Positions 1-7,417 of a stretch of DNA of 11,954 nucleotides are shown here, in pieces (within the stretch, counting starts at the first letter, position 1; every line of letters begins with the position of its first letter). The notes below the pieces were generated by a model that searched no databases, was not told the DNA's origin, and saw only the letters and a program-made list of their open reading frames with translations. The stretch is taken from assembly GCA_019232725.1 (NCBI GenBank), contig JAFANK010000255.1, forward strand, positions 1-11,954. The letters run 5' to 3'. Position numbers and translations under genes: made by a program. Origin of the DNA: Vulcanimicrobiota bacterium (GTDB taxonomy: Bacteria; Vulcanimicrobiota; Vulcanimicrobiia; Eremiobacterales; Eremiobacteraceae).

Positions 1-741
1 GACGCCCTGTCCGTTGATGGCGATCGTCTCGACGATAGGCGGCACCCAACGCCGTCGCCGCTCCTCGGCGCCGCCCAGCGTGAGCATCGCGCGCAGGTCC
101 GCGACTGTGAGCGCAGAGCCAGGCCGGTCGGCCATATTGACGACGAAGCAATCGGCGATCTCGAGCAGTCCCGCCTTGATCGTCTGCACGGAATCACCGA
201 GGCCGGGCACCGTCACCACGATGACAGTGTCTGCCACCTTCATGATCTCGAGCTCGACTTGGCCGACGCCCACGGTCTCGACCAAGATGACGTCGCAGCC
301 GAACGCGTCGAAGGCGCGGATGACATCGCGCGTGGCCGGCGCGAGGCCGCCGGGCGTATGGCGCGCCGCCATGCTGCGGATGAACACGCCGCTATCGCCC
401 GCGTGGCGCTGCATGCGCACGCGATCGCCCAGCACCGCGCCGCCCGTGAACGGGCTGGAAGGATCGACCGCGACGATCCCGACCGTACGGCCATCTTTGC
501 GGATGATGTGGGTCAGCGCGTCGACCAGCGTACTTTTCCCAGAGCCCGGTGGTCCGGTCACACCGATGACGTGAGCGTGGCCAGTTTGTGCGTAGAGAGC
601 CGCAACAAGCGGCCCCGCACCAGGAGCGCCGTTTTCGATCATGGTGATGCCTTTGGCGAGCGCGCGCCAATCATGATCGACGATTCGCCGCGCTAGATCA
701 AGCGTCGCCTGCTTGTGAGCGGGAGATGTACGTGTTGCCAT
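1..741 (-). CDS. meaB: MeaB/ArgK-family G3E GTPase (methylmalonyl-CoA mutase chaperone), C-terminus cut by window edge
   Basis: Family role: MeaB binds adenosylcobalamin-dependent methylmalonyl-CoA mutase in the cytoplasm and uses GTP hydrolysis to gate cofactor loading and protect the enzyme. Seen: 247 codons, still open at base 1, against about 310-330 residues usual for the family, so the dimerisation end is missing. The P-loop GPPGSGKST is at residues 63-71, the family block DPSSPFTGGAVLGDR at 93-107, and ETVGVGQVE at 155-163. The base-recognition motif reads NMAD (202-205) where NKxD is expected. The ATG at 741 is chosen because the product then has the normal helical N-terminal segment (about residues 12-35, LARRIVDHDW) before the G domain. 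A GGGAAG lies about 11 bases upstream. An ATG at 642 would lose that segment. No mutase gene is visible here; it may lie beyond the left edge. Divergent from the glycosylase gene across 78 bases. Confidence 0.93.
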   Translation of the reverse strand, partial: MATRTSPAHKQATLDLARRIVDHDWRALAKGITMIENGAPGAGPLVAALYAQTGHAHVIGVTGPPGSGKSTLVDALTHIIRKDGRTVGIVAVDPSSPFTGGAVLGDRVRMQRHAGDSGVFIRSMAARHTPGGLAPATRDVIRAFDAFGCDVILVETVGVGQVELEIMKVADTVIVVTVPGLGDSVQTIKAGLLEIADCFVVNMADRPGSALTVADLRAMLTLGGAEERRRRWVPPIVETIAINGQGV

Positions 742-819
742 TCCCGCAAGAGCTTCCCGCCGCTTATGGGCCGGGCCTCTCGGCAGGTGCACAGGGCGAC
801 GCCTACCCAAGCTCATCGC
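742..819. promoter_or_regulatory. Divergent intergenic region between meaB and the glycosylase-dinB operon
   Basis: These 78 GC-rich bases separate the two chosen start codons and must hold the promoter of at least one of the divergent units. I see no convincing -10/-35 pair and no LexA-type palindrome (GAAC-N4-GTTC) here. A rightward start at 715 would remove this spacer and make the two genes overlap at their 5' ends, which I consider less likely. Confidence 0.35.
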
Positions 820-1767
820 ATGCAGACAGCCACGGCTCGGCTGGAGGTGCGCAAGCCCTTCTCATTATTCTCCACTGTCGTCTCGCATGGTTGGTATGAG
901 ACGCTGCCGTTTCGCTGGCTTGAATCAGAGCGAACACTGCTGCGCGCTGAAGCGCTGGGCGACGGACGTGTCATGCTCGTGCGTGTCGAGGAAACCAAAT
1001 CTCCGCAACGCAATCACACCGGGCTCGCGATCACGGTGAAGGGTGAGAATGCACGCGATCCGGGTGTCGCCGCGGAGATGTCGCGTCGTGTCGCCGTCAT
1101 GTTGCACGCAGACGAGGACTTGCGCGAGTTCTACGAGTTGTGCAAAAGCGTTCCCGATCTGCAAGAGGCCCGGCGGCTGGGCGCGGGCAGATGCATGCGG
1201 GCACCGACGCTGTGGGAGGACGTGCTGAAGACGGTCCTCGGCACGAACGTCACCTGGCGCCAAGCGGTCACGATGATCAACCGCCTAGCGCAACTCGGCG
1301 ACCCGTGCCCTGCTTTCCCAGAATTGCGTTCGTGGCCTAGCCCCGGGCAGATCGTCCGCGCCAAGGAGAAGTTCTTGCGCGACACAGTGCGGGCAGGCTA
1401 CCGTTCGCCCTATATCATGGAGTTGGCGCTCGCGCAGAAATCGGGTGAGATAGACCTCGATGCCATCGATGGTGCCGCGGCCAAGCTCGACGAGCAAGAA
1501 TTATACAAGAAGCTCGTCGCGCTCAAAGGTGTGGGCAAGTCATCGGCGCATTTCCTGATGAATCTGCTCGGCCACTACGATCATCTGCCGGTGGATAGCG
1601 CGACCTATGCCTACGCCACGCGCGAGCTCTTCAACGGGCGCCGTCCCACCGAAAAGCAGATCCGGCGGCGCTATGCGCGCTATGGCAAGTGGCAGTCATT
1701 GGCGTATTGGTACGAACGATGGGAACCACGCCTGCGATGGTGGGAGCCGATTTCCACACCCACATGA
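820..1767 (+). CDS. HhH-GPD superfamily DNA glycosylase, AlkA/3-methyladenine type
   Basis: Probable base-excision repair enzyme removing alkylated purines from DNA by cleaving the N-glycosidic bond. Seen: 315 residues. An N-terminal region (about 1-100) resembles the AlkA/OGG1 beta domain and includes FSLFSTVVSHGWYETLPF. The helical start TLWEDVLKTVLGTNV is at 130-144. The hairpin LKGVGKSSA is at 235-243, and the catalytic-type Asp is D259 in LPVDSAT. The lysine that makes OGG1/EndoIII enzymes bifunctional lies two residues after GVG; here that position is Ser (S241), so a monofunctional AlkA-like enzyme is expected. No C-terminal four-cysteine iron-sulfur loop is visible. The start at 820 (MQTATARLEV) is preferred over 715, because the extra 35 residues look non-conserved and would overlap meaB. 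It overlaps dinB by ATGA, implying translational coupling. Substrate choice is inferred only. Confidence 0.82.
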   Translation: MQTATARLEVRKPFSLFSTVVSHGWYETLPFRWLESERTLLRAEALGDGRVMLVRVEETKSPQRNHTGLAITVKGENARDPGVAAEMSRRVAVMLHADEDLREFYELCKSVPDLQEARRLGAGRCMRAPTLWEDVLKTVLGTNVTWRQAVTMINRLAQLGDPCPAFPELRSWPSPGQIVRAKEKFLRDTVRAGYRSPYIMELALAQKSGEIDLDAIDGAAAKLDEQELYKKLVALKGVGKSSAHFLMNLLGHYDHLPVDSATYAYATRELFNGRRPTEKQIRRRYARYGKWQSLAYWYERWEPRLRWWEPISTPT

Positions 1768-2816
1768 TCTTGCACGCAGACCTCGATGCGTTTTACGCGA
1801 GCGTGGCGCAGCGCGACGATCCCGCATTGCGTGGCAAGCCGCTCGTGGTCGCTGGGTCCAGCCGCCGTGCCGTGGTGCTCACTGCGTCGTACGAGGCGCG
1901 CCCCTTCGGCATCCGCAGCGCGATGCCGCTGTATCAGGCACGCGAACGCTGCGCGCAACTTCTCGTCGTGCCGCCCGATTTCACCAAATACAAAGAGACG
2001 AGCACCGCGGTTTTCAAGATCTTTCACGACTTCGCGCGAGCAGTCGAAGGTCTGTCATTGGATGAAGCGTTTCTCGATCTCGGCGATACGAGCGTTGACG
2101 AGGCCCTCGACAAGGCGCACGCCATGAAGAAAGCCGTGCGCGAGGCAACCGAGCTTTCCATCTCCGTTGGCATTGCGGCGACGAAAATGGTGGCCAAGAT
2201 CGCAAGCGACGACGGCAAGCCTGACGGTTGCACGGTTGTGCCGCCGGGCACGGAAGCGACGTACTTGGCACCGAAACCGGTGCGCCGATTGTGGGGCATC
2301 GGCCCGAAAACGGAACAACGTTTGCTCGGCTACGGCATCGAGACGATCGGCCAGCTTGCGCAACTGCCGGGCGACCGGCTGCACGCGCTCTTCGGCCGCT
2401 TCGGTGAGGATATCCGCGACCTTGCCCGCGGCATCGACCCGCGGCCTGTGATCGAAGAATGGGAAACCCGATCGATCTCGAGCGAGGAGACGTTCGAACA
2501 CGATGTGTCGGATATCGCGGAGCTGGATCGCATCGTGCACGCGCAGTCGGCGGAACTGGCGGAGCGGCTGCAGCGAAAGCAACTGCGCGCTTACACCGTC
2601 GGGATCAAGATCAAGCTCGCCGACCGGCAGATCTGCGGACGCCAGACGTCATTGCGTGAGCCCGTCGACAACGCACCGGCCATCGCCCGCGCAGCGTCGT
2701 ACTGCTTGCACAAGACATCGATCACCCAACCGGTCCGGCTCATCGGCGTCCGTGTGAGCAAGCTCGCGCCGCATGATATCCGGCAGACAAGTCTCTTCGG
2801 TGCGCATGCAAGCTAG
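1764..2816 (+). CDS. dinB: DNA polymerase IV (Y-family translesion polymerase)
   Basis: Error-prone polymerase that copies past damaged bases, including N2-guanine adducts and alkylated purines, when recruited to the sliding clamp. Seen: 350 residues, the usual DinB length. The palm motif LHADLDAFYASV (3-14) holds the first metal ligand D6 or D8 and a tyrosine (Y11) at the steric-gate position. The second catalytic pair is D100-E101 in SLDEAF. Helix-hairpin-helix-like thumb sequence RRLWGIGPKTEQRLL follows, then the little-finger domain. The C-terminal QTSLFG (341-346) matches the clamp-binding pentapeptide Qxx(L)F, so recruitment to DnaN looks intact. Upstream in-frame ATGs exist at 1689, 1719 and 1737. 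The ATG at 1764 is chosen because it gives the canonical N-terminus and the ATGA overlap with the glycosylase stop. The pairing suggests joint expression against alkylation damage. No SOS box is seen before the operon. Confidence 0.95.
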   Translation: MILHADLDAFYASVAQRDDPALRGKPLVVAGSSRRAVVLTASYEARPFGIRSAMPLYQARERCAQLLVVPPDFTKYKETSTAVFKIFHDFARAVEGLSLDEAFLDLGDTSVDEALDKAHAMKKAVREATELSISVGIAATKMVAKIASDDGKPDGCTVVPPGTEATYLAPKPVRRLWGIGPKTEQRLLGYGIETIGQLAQLPGDRLHALFGRFGEDIRDLARGIDPRPVIEEWETRSISSEETFEHDVSDIAELDRIVHAQSAELAERLQRKQLRAYTVGIKIKLADRQICGRQTSLREPVDNAPAIARAASYCLHKTSITQPVRLIGVRVSKLAPHDIRQTSLFGAHAS

Positions 2817-4365
2817 GCTGCGGCCAGAACGTTGGCGACGGCGCCGCAGGCGCCGCGCAGTTCGCATTATCTCGTTCCTCGTGCTCCTGGCGTGCGCGGC
2901 CGCGCTCGCGGTCGGATTTGGCCTGCGACCGCACCACGAGCAGGCCACGCTCGCCGTGAGTCGCGTGCCAGCAGCGCGCGCCTATGCGACCACCGCGTGG
3001 CTGCGAGCCGGACGCCCTTGGTCGGACGCCGAGGTGGACGACCTGCGCGGCAAACTTGCGCCGCTTGCCGGCGCCTATGCCTTCCCTGCGCAAACCGGCT
3101 TGCTGATCTCGGACGGCCGTAGTGGCCGCGTGCTGTACAGCCGCAATTCGCGGGTGGCGCTCGTCCCTGGATCGACGATCAAATTGGTTACGGCGGCGGC
3201 AGCGCTCGAAGCGCTCGGACCGGATCACCGCTTCGAGACGTCTATCGTCACCGACGCGACGGAACAAGCTCCAGCCCTTGCGGGAAGCATCTGGTTGGTC
3301 GGCGGGGGCGATCCGGAGCTGACCAGCGACGATTTGCGGCGCGGCGTGCACGAACTGCAGCTCGCCGGTATCGAGCGCATCACGGGCGATGTCTACGGCG
3401 ACGGTTCGCGGTATGGACCCGACCGTGTGAACCCAGATTGGGATCCTGACGACTTGGAGTACGGCTGGGCAGCGCCGGCAAGCGCGCTTTCGGTGGACGG
3501 GGGATCCGTGCAGTTCACCATCACACCACACGCGGGCGAACAAGCTAGCGTCGACGTCGACCCCCCGGGAACGCGCATGATCGCCGCCGTCGATACGGTC
3601 GACGCGTATGGCGACAACACGCTGCGCATCGATCTGCTGCCGAACAACAACGGCTATGCCGTTCGCGGTCAGATCCCGTACGGCGCGCCGCAGAAGTATT
3701 GGCGCGCGGTGCCGCATCCGACGCAAGCGGCCGCCGTGTCGCTGCTCGCGATGCTGCGCTTGGCGGGTGTCGATGTTTTGGGCTCCGCGATGACCGGCAT
3801 CGCACCGCAGCCAACCGCGACGTTGTGGCGCCACCAGTCACGGCCGCTTGACGCGATCGTCCGTCACATGTTCTTCTTGAGCGACAACCACTATGCTGAA
3901 GAACTGTTGCGCGCCGTCGGCTACAAGGCAAGCGGCTTAGGCGACTTGCATAATTCGCTCGCGGCAGAGCGCGCGTTCCTGCACGCGCAAGGCATTCCGA
4001 CGCAAGGGCTCGTCTTGGCCGACGGCAGCGGTTTGTCGCCGCGCAACCGCCTGACCGCGCTCGCGCTCGGTCAGACGCTCGAGTATGTCCTCAAGCAGCC
4101 GCTGCCGCTACCTGCCTATAGCCTCTTGCCGCGCGCTGGCCTTGAGGGAACGGTTGCCGTTCGCGACGATCTCGACCCAGGCGCCAAGGGAAGAGTGTTC
4201 GCAAAAGATGGGTATATCGAAGGCGCGAGTGCCATCGCGGGGTATGTCCTCACCGCGCACCACGGACCGGTGATCTTCGTCTTCCTCGTCAACGATTGGC
4301 AGAATGGTCTCGATGCCGTCTGGTCTGACGAAGATCAGATGCTCGACATCATCGCCGCTTCATAG
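2806..4365 (+). CDS. dacB: PBP4-type D-alanyl-D-alanine carboxypeptidase/endopeptidase (peptidase family S13)
   Basis: Low-molecular-mass class C penicillin-binding protein that trims or cleaves peptidoglycan peptide crosslinks outside the cytoplasmic membrane. Seen: 519 residues. A strongly basic N-terminus (run of Arg, about 5-16) is followed by a hydrophobic segment (about 18-37), i.e. a signal peptide or anchor. The SxxK motif is S123-T-I-K126, SxN is S359-D-N361, and the third motif is K467-D-G469 where KTG or KSG is usual. The 233 residues between SxxK and SxN fit the inserted domains typical of S13 and exclude the short DacA/S11 type. The start at 2806 overlaps dinB by 11 bases; an in-frame ATG at 2773 would add 11 residues before the basic run and is possible. 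The 3' end is convergent with the SpoIID-like gene, overlapping by six bases. Family assignment is sure; activity with KDG is untested. Confidence 0.9.
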   Translation: MQARLRPERWRRRRRRRAVRIISFLVLLACAAALAVGFGLRPHHEQATLAVSRVPAARAYATTAWLRAGRPWSDAEVDDLRGKLAPLAGAYAFPAQTGLLISDGRSGRVLYSRNSRVALVPGSTIKLVTAAAALEALGPDHRFETSIVTDATEQAPALAGSIWLVGGGDPELTSDDLRRGVHELQLAGIERITGDVYGDGSRYGPDRVNPDWDPDDLEYGWAAPASALSVDGGSVQFTITPHAGEQASVDVDPPGTRMIAAVDTVDAYGDNTLRIDLLPNNNGYAVRGQIPYGAPQKYWRAVPHPTQAAAVSLLAMLRLAGVDVLGSAMTGIAPQPTATLWRHQSRPLDAIVRHMFFLSDNHYAEELLRAVGYKASGLGDLHNSLAAERAFLHAQGIPTQGLVLADGSGLSPRNRLTALALGQTLEYVLKQPLPLPAYSLLPRAGLEGTVAVRDDLDPGAKGRVFAKDGYIEGASAIAGYVLTAHHGPVIFVFLVNDWQNGLDAVWSDEDQMLDIIAAS

Positions 4366-5502
4366 AGGCTGCATCCGCGCGATGACGGTGCTGGGGAAGT
4401 ATGCGGCCAGGATCTGCGCGGCCTGCATGCCGGCATCGGCTCGCCCGCGCGCACCCCACTGACACATGCCGACGCCGTGACCGACACCGTGCCCGATAAA
4501 ATCGAATCCCGCAGTGTTGCGACTCACATCGAAGAGCGCGCTCGGAATGACCTTGTATCCTAGCACGCTGAGCGCGCGCGAATAAAACGTTCTCCCCTCG
4601 AACGTCGTCGTCGCCCCTGCACCTGAGACCGTGATCGTCTTCACGCGGCCGTCCGGCCAGCGTTCGGTGATGGCGACGCCGTCCAGCCGGTCTGCGGGAA
4701 CGTTGACGATACGCGACATCGCCTCCGCGCTCACCGAATTCATCCAACGAAAATACGGAGCGCTCGCGCAATATGGCCGCCCGGATGGATCGCCATCCGG
4801 CACCCCCAGCAGATACGGCGGTGGCGGCAGTCCGGTGATCTCGAACGACGATGCCGTATGGCCGCCGCATGACGAACTGTAGTAGATGGTCGCCGGGAGG
4901 CCACCGGCGGTGAGGACTTGTCCGCTTGTGTCGTTGGCTGCGCTCACAAGACTGGACGTGATGCCATCGAGGCCTCGATACACTTGGCTTGTGGTATCGT
5001 CATTGAGGTCGTAGTCGCGCGTGCTCAAATTGCGAGCGTGCGCTGCATAGGTCCGCACCGCGATCGCTTGTGCCCGCAACGATTCAGCCGGCCAACTCGG
5101 ACTCACCTCCGAAGCGAGCACCGACGCCACGTACGTCTCGGCATCGACCCGATTGATGACGTGCAGCATGCCGTTTTGCAGCTGGATGAAGAGCGTGCCA
5201 GGGTAGCGGCGCTCGATCGTGCTGCCGGTCGTCGTCAGGGCGCTGACGTCGAGCAAAGGGCTGGCGCGCAGCTCGACGATTTGCGATCCCAGCGTTTGTG
5301 AGGCATGTGCGGTCGATAAGGTGCCTGCGGCCGCGTCGATCTGGACGCCGCCGGCGCTGAGCCGCACGATGTCGAGGCCGGCGAAGAGTCGTACGCGCAG
5401 CGGCGCCTGGAGATCGGCCGGCTGCGCGAGCGCTGATTTGCGCGCGACGCACGGCGCAAACGCCTCAGCCGCGGCGAGCGTCACGAAATGACGTCGATGC
5501 AC
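4360..5502 (-). CDS. SpoIID/LytB-domain protein, putative peptidoglycan lytic transglycosylase, exported
   Basis: SpoIID of Bacillus is a lytic transglycosylase that cuts denuded glycan strands during engulfment; homologues occur widely in bacteria that do not sporulate. Seen: 380 residues. A Tat-like signal (HRRHFVTLAAAEAF, residues 2-15) is followed by a possible cleavage site after SALA (23-26). The SpoIID core has the candidate catalytic E132 in VLASEVSPSWPAESLRAQA, a CxxH pair C212/H215 in SSCGGHT, a further C245, and the signature GHGVGMCQWGARG (341-353). The start codon is GTG at 5502: the codon two triplets upstream is an in-frame TAA, so no longer start is possible. No clear Shine-Dalgarno sequence is seen. 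The first 100 or so residues after the signal resemble the N-terminal region seen in other SpoIID-like proteins, but I cannot assign a domain. Convergent with the PBP4 gene, so both neighbours act on the wall. Confidence 0.88.
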   Translation of the reverse strand: MHRRHFVTLAAAEAFAPCVARKSALAQPADLQAPLRVRLFAGLDIVRLSAGGVQIDAAAGTLSTAHASQTLGSQIVELRASPLLDVSALTTTGSTIERRYPGTLFIQLQNGMLHVINRVDAETYVASVLASEVSPSWPAESLRAQAIAVRTYAAHARNLSTRDYDLNDDTTSQVYRGLDGITSSLVSAANDTSGQVLTAGGLPATIYYSSSCGGHTASSFEITGLPPPPYLLGVPDGDPSGRPYCASAPYFRWMNSVSAEAMSRIVNVPADRLDGVAITERWPDGRVKTITVSGAGATTTFEGRTFYSRALSVLGYKVIPSALFDVSRNTAGFDFIGHGVGHGVGMCQWGARGRADAGMQAAQILAAYFPSTVIARMQPL

Positions 5503-5610
5503 GCGTTATGTGTCGCTGCGGTCATGTGTTACGAGCCTTGTCGTTTCGAGGCGTGCAGTCCTCGCCGTCCAGAGTAGGCGGCCCAAAGTGCAGCGTGGAA
5601 CTCCGAGAGC
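5503..5610. promoter_or_regulatory. Divergent intergenic region between SpoIID-like gene and P1-peptidase operon
   Basis: These 108 bases separate two divergent genes, so promoters for both should lie here. I see no convincing sigma-70-like pair and no long palindrome. The sequence just before 5611 (CCGAGAG) is at best a weak ribosome binding site. Confidence 0.35.
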
Positions 5611-6858
5611 ATGATGAAGCTTCGAGTGCTCATTTTTTTATGCGCCGCGGTGATCTTGGCGGCGTGCGTGACCGGTGCTAAGGATCGCGCCGCCGGAGCG
5701 AGCGCGACAAGCACCGCAACCGCCGCAAATGGTGCGCTGCCCCACGGCGAGGCGATTGCGGCTTCCGGTCCCTACGCGAAGGCGCCCGCACTCGGCATCC
5801 ATTTGGGAACGCTGCCACACGGTCAGTACGACGCTATTACAGACGTTGCGGGTGTCATGGTCGGTCAGGTGACCCACATCGAGGGGTCGGGCAAGCTCGT
5901 GCCCGGCGTCGGGCCCATCCGAACCGGCATTACCGGGATCATACCGCGCGCGGATATCTGGCACCACCGCGTCTTCGCGGCGGTCTGGCCGCTCAATGGC
6001 AACGGTGAGATGACGGGCTCTTTGTGGGTGAACGAGGCAGGCTTTTTAGAGACGCCCATCGTGCTGACCGACTCGCTTTCCGTCGGCCGCGTGGACGACG
6101 GTGTCGTGTCATGGATGATCGAGCACAATCCCAAGATCGGCTACATCGAGGACGTGCCATTGCCGGTTGTCGCCGAGGTGAATGACGACTTCCTCAATGA
6201 CCAGCAAGGCCGGCACAACCTGCCCAAGGATGCGGTCACGGCGCTCGATAGCGCAAGTGGCGGACCAGTCGCGCAAGGGGACGTCGGCGCCGGTACTGGC
6301 GCGGTCGCATACGAGTTCCACGGCGGCATCGGTACGGCGTCGCGCGTGGTTCCCAAAAACCAAGGCGGTTACACTGTCGGCGTTTTGGTCAACGCCAACA
6401 CCTTCGAGCGGCGCCAGGACTTCACCGTCGATGGTGTGCCCGTGGGCGCCAACATCACGGACTTGCGTCCCGTCGACCACTCGAGCGAGGGGTCGATCAT
6501 CATCGTGGTCGGGACCGATGCACCGCTGTCACCGTTGCAGCTCATCGACTTGTGCAAACACGCAGCGCTGGGTCTTGCGCGGACGGGTGCTTCATCGCGG
6601 GAAGGCAGCGGCGATATCATCATCGCTTTTTCGACTGCCAACGTCGTGCCCTACGATTCTGGCCATCCGACGTTCACGCCCACAGAAATGGACCGTGCGT
6701 TCATCAATCCGGTCTTCGTGGCCGCGATCGAAAGCACGGACGAGGCGGTCGTGAACTCGCTGCTCGCCTCGACCACGATGGTCGGCCGTGACGGCAACAC
6801 CGTGTATGCCTTGCCACACGACCGGCTGATGCAGCTCATGCATCGCTATGGCAGGTAA
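5611..6858 (+). CDS. P1-family (S58, DmpA/BapA-like) self-processing peptidase, predicted lipoprotein
   Basis: DmpA-type enzymes are N-terminal nucleophile aminopeptidases that cleave themselves at a Gly-Ser bond into alpha and beta chains, then release N-terminal residues, including D- or beta-amino acids, from short peptides. Seen: 415 residues. The signal MMKLRVLIFLCAAVILAAC ends in lipobox LAAC (C19), then an Ala/Thr/Ser-rich linker (about 23-52). The S58 domain follows with TDVAGVMVGQVTH (77-89), VGAGTGAVAYEFHGGIGTAS (225-244) and VNAN (260-263). EGSIIIVVGTDAP (293-305) marks the expected self-cleavage between G294 and S295; 32 residues earlier lies the asparagine region matching DmpA N218. 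EGSGDIIIAFSTAN (331-344) completes the fold. The N-terminus is longer than in cytoplasmic DmpA because of the lipoprotein part. Overlaps ogt by 11 bases. Its physiological substrate cannot be told from the sequence. Confidence 0.88.
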   Translation: MMKLRVLIFLCAAVILAACVTGAKDRAAGASATSTATAANGALPHGEAIAASGPYAKAPALGIHLGTLPHGQYDAITDVAGVMVGQVTHIEGSGKLVPGVGPIRTGITGIIPRADIWHHRVFAAVWPLNGNGEMTGSLWVNEAGFLETPIVLTDSLSVGRVDDGVVSWMIEHNPKIGYIEDVPLPVVAEVNDDFLNDQQGRHNLPKDAVTALDSASGGPVAQGDVGAGTGAVAYEFHGGIGTASRVVPKNQGGYTVGVLVNANTFERRQDFTVDGVPVGANITDLRPVDHSSEGSIIIVVGTDAPLSPLQLIDLCKHAALGLARTGASSREGSGDIIIAFSTANVVPYDSGHPTFTPTEMDRAFINPVFVAAIESTDEAVVNSLLASTTMVGRDGNTVYALPHDRLMQLMHRYGR

Positions 6859-7417
6859 CCGCTTTTATCCCGCGTGCAGCACGGCCGTGCTCGACATCGC
6901 AGGCCAGCGGTTGCGAGTGGCTTGGACGCATGCCGGCATCTGCGCGGTTGAACAGGAGTCGCTCGGCGCACGGCGGGCCATGGCGCGCCGCTTGCAGATG
7001 GACCTGACCGACGCGACAGCACCATCGTCGCTGCGACGGGCGCTGTCGACGGCATCGCGAGGCCGTGCCGACGATTTCCCGCTCGACTTGAGCTGGGCGC
7101 GCGATTTCGAGCGCGAAGTCCTCGCTGCAGCGCGCGAGATCCCTTACGGCCAGACGAGATCGTACAGTTGGCTTGCGCGCGCCGCGCGGCGGCCATTGGC
7201 CGTCCGCGCCGCAGCGTCGGTCATGGCTCGCAATCCGCTGTGGCTGCTCGTCCCTTGTCATCGCGTCATCTACGCCGACGGCCGCGTCGGACCGTACGGC
7301 TCGTCGGGCCAGCGGCGCAAACGCGAACTGCTCGCGCGCGAAGGCGTCCATCTCAAAGCACCGCGCGCCGCCAGCAGGAAGCGTTCATCCGCACGACCGC
7401 GAACCACCCCACGATGA
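6848..7417 (+). CDS. ogt: O6-methylguanine-DNA:protein-cysteine methyltransferase
   Basis: Suicide repair protein that moves the alkyl group from O6-alkylguanine (or O4-alkylthymine) in DNA to its own cysteine. Seen: 189 residues. A poorly conserved N-terminal domain (about 1-80) is followed by the MGMT DNA-binding domain: REIPYGQTRSYSWLAR (winged-helix start), R120 in the recognition helix at the finger-arginine position, and the active site VPCHRVI with acceptor C137. The glycine/tyrosine-rich stretch GRVGPYGSSGQRRKRELL completes the domain. The last roughly 20 residues form a basic tail (KAPRAASRKRSSARPR) not usual for Ogt. There is no AraC-like domain, so this is not an Ada regulator. The start overlaps the peptidase stop by 11 bases and the stop overlaps the rmuC start as ATGA, so it is the middle gene of a coupled cluster. 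Companion in function to the glycosylase and dinB upstream. Confidence 0.93.
   Translation: MAGNRFYPACSTAVLDIAGQRLRVAWTHAGICAVEQESLGARRAMARRLQMDLTDATAPSSLRRALSTASRGRADDFPLDLSWARDFEREVLAAAREIPYGQTRSYSWLARAARRPLAVRAAASVMARNPLWLLVPCHRVIYADGRVGPYGSSGQRRKRELLAREGVHLKAPRAASRKRSSARPRTTPR

Noticed and set aside
14..696. Long plus-strand open frames across the left end
   Set aside because: They run antisense to meaB, whose minus-strand frame shows a full P-loop and family motifs; the plus-strand translations are Arg/Ser/Ala-rich shadows typical of GC-rich DNA.
715..819. N-terminal extension of the glycosylase from the ATG at 715
   Set aside because: The added 35 residues resemble no part of the family, would overlap the meaB start region, and the family-like sequence begins soon after the ATG at 820.
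4360..5502. Sporulation locus because of a SpoIID-like protein
   Set aside because: SpoIID/LytB domains are common in non-sporulating bacteria, and no other sporulation gene is present in the window.
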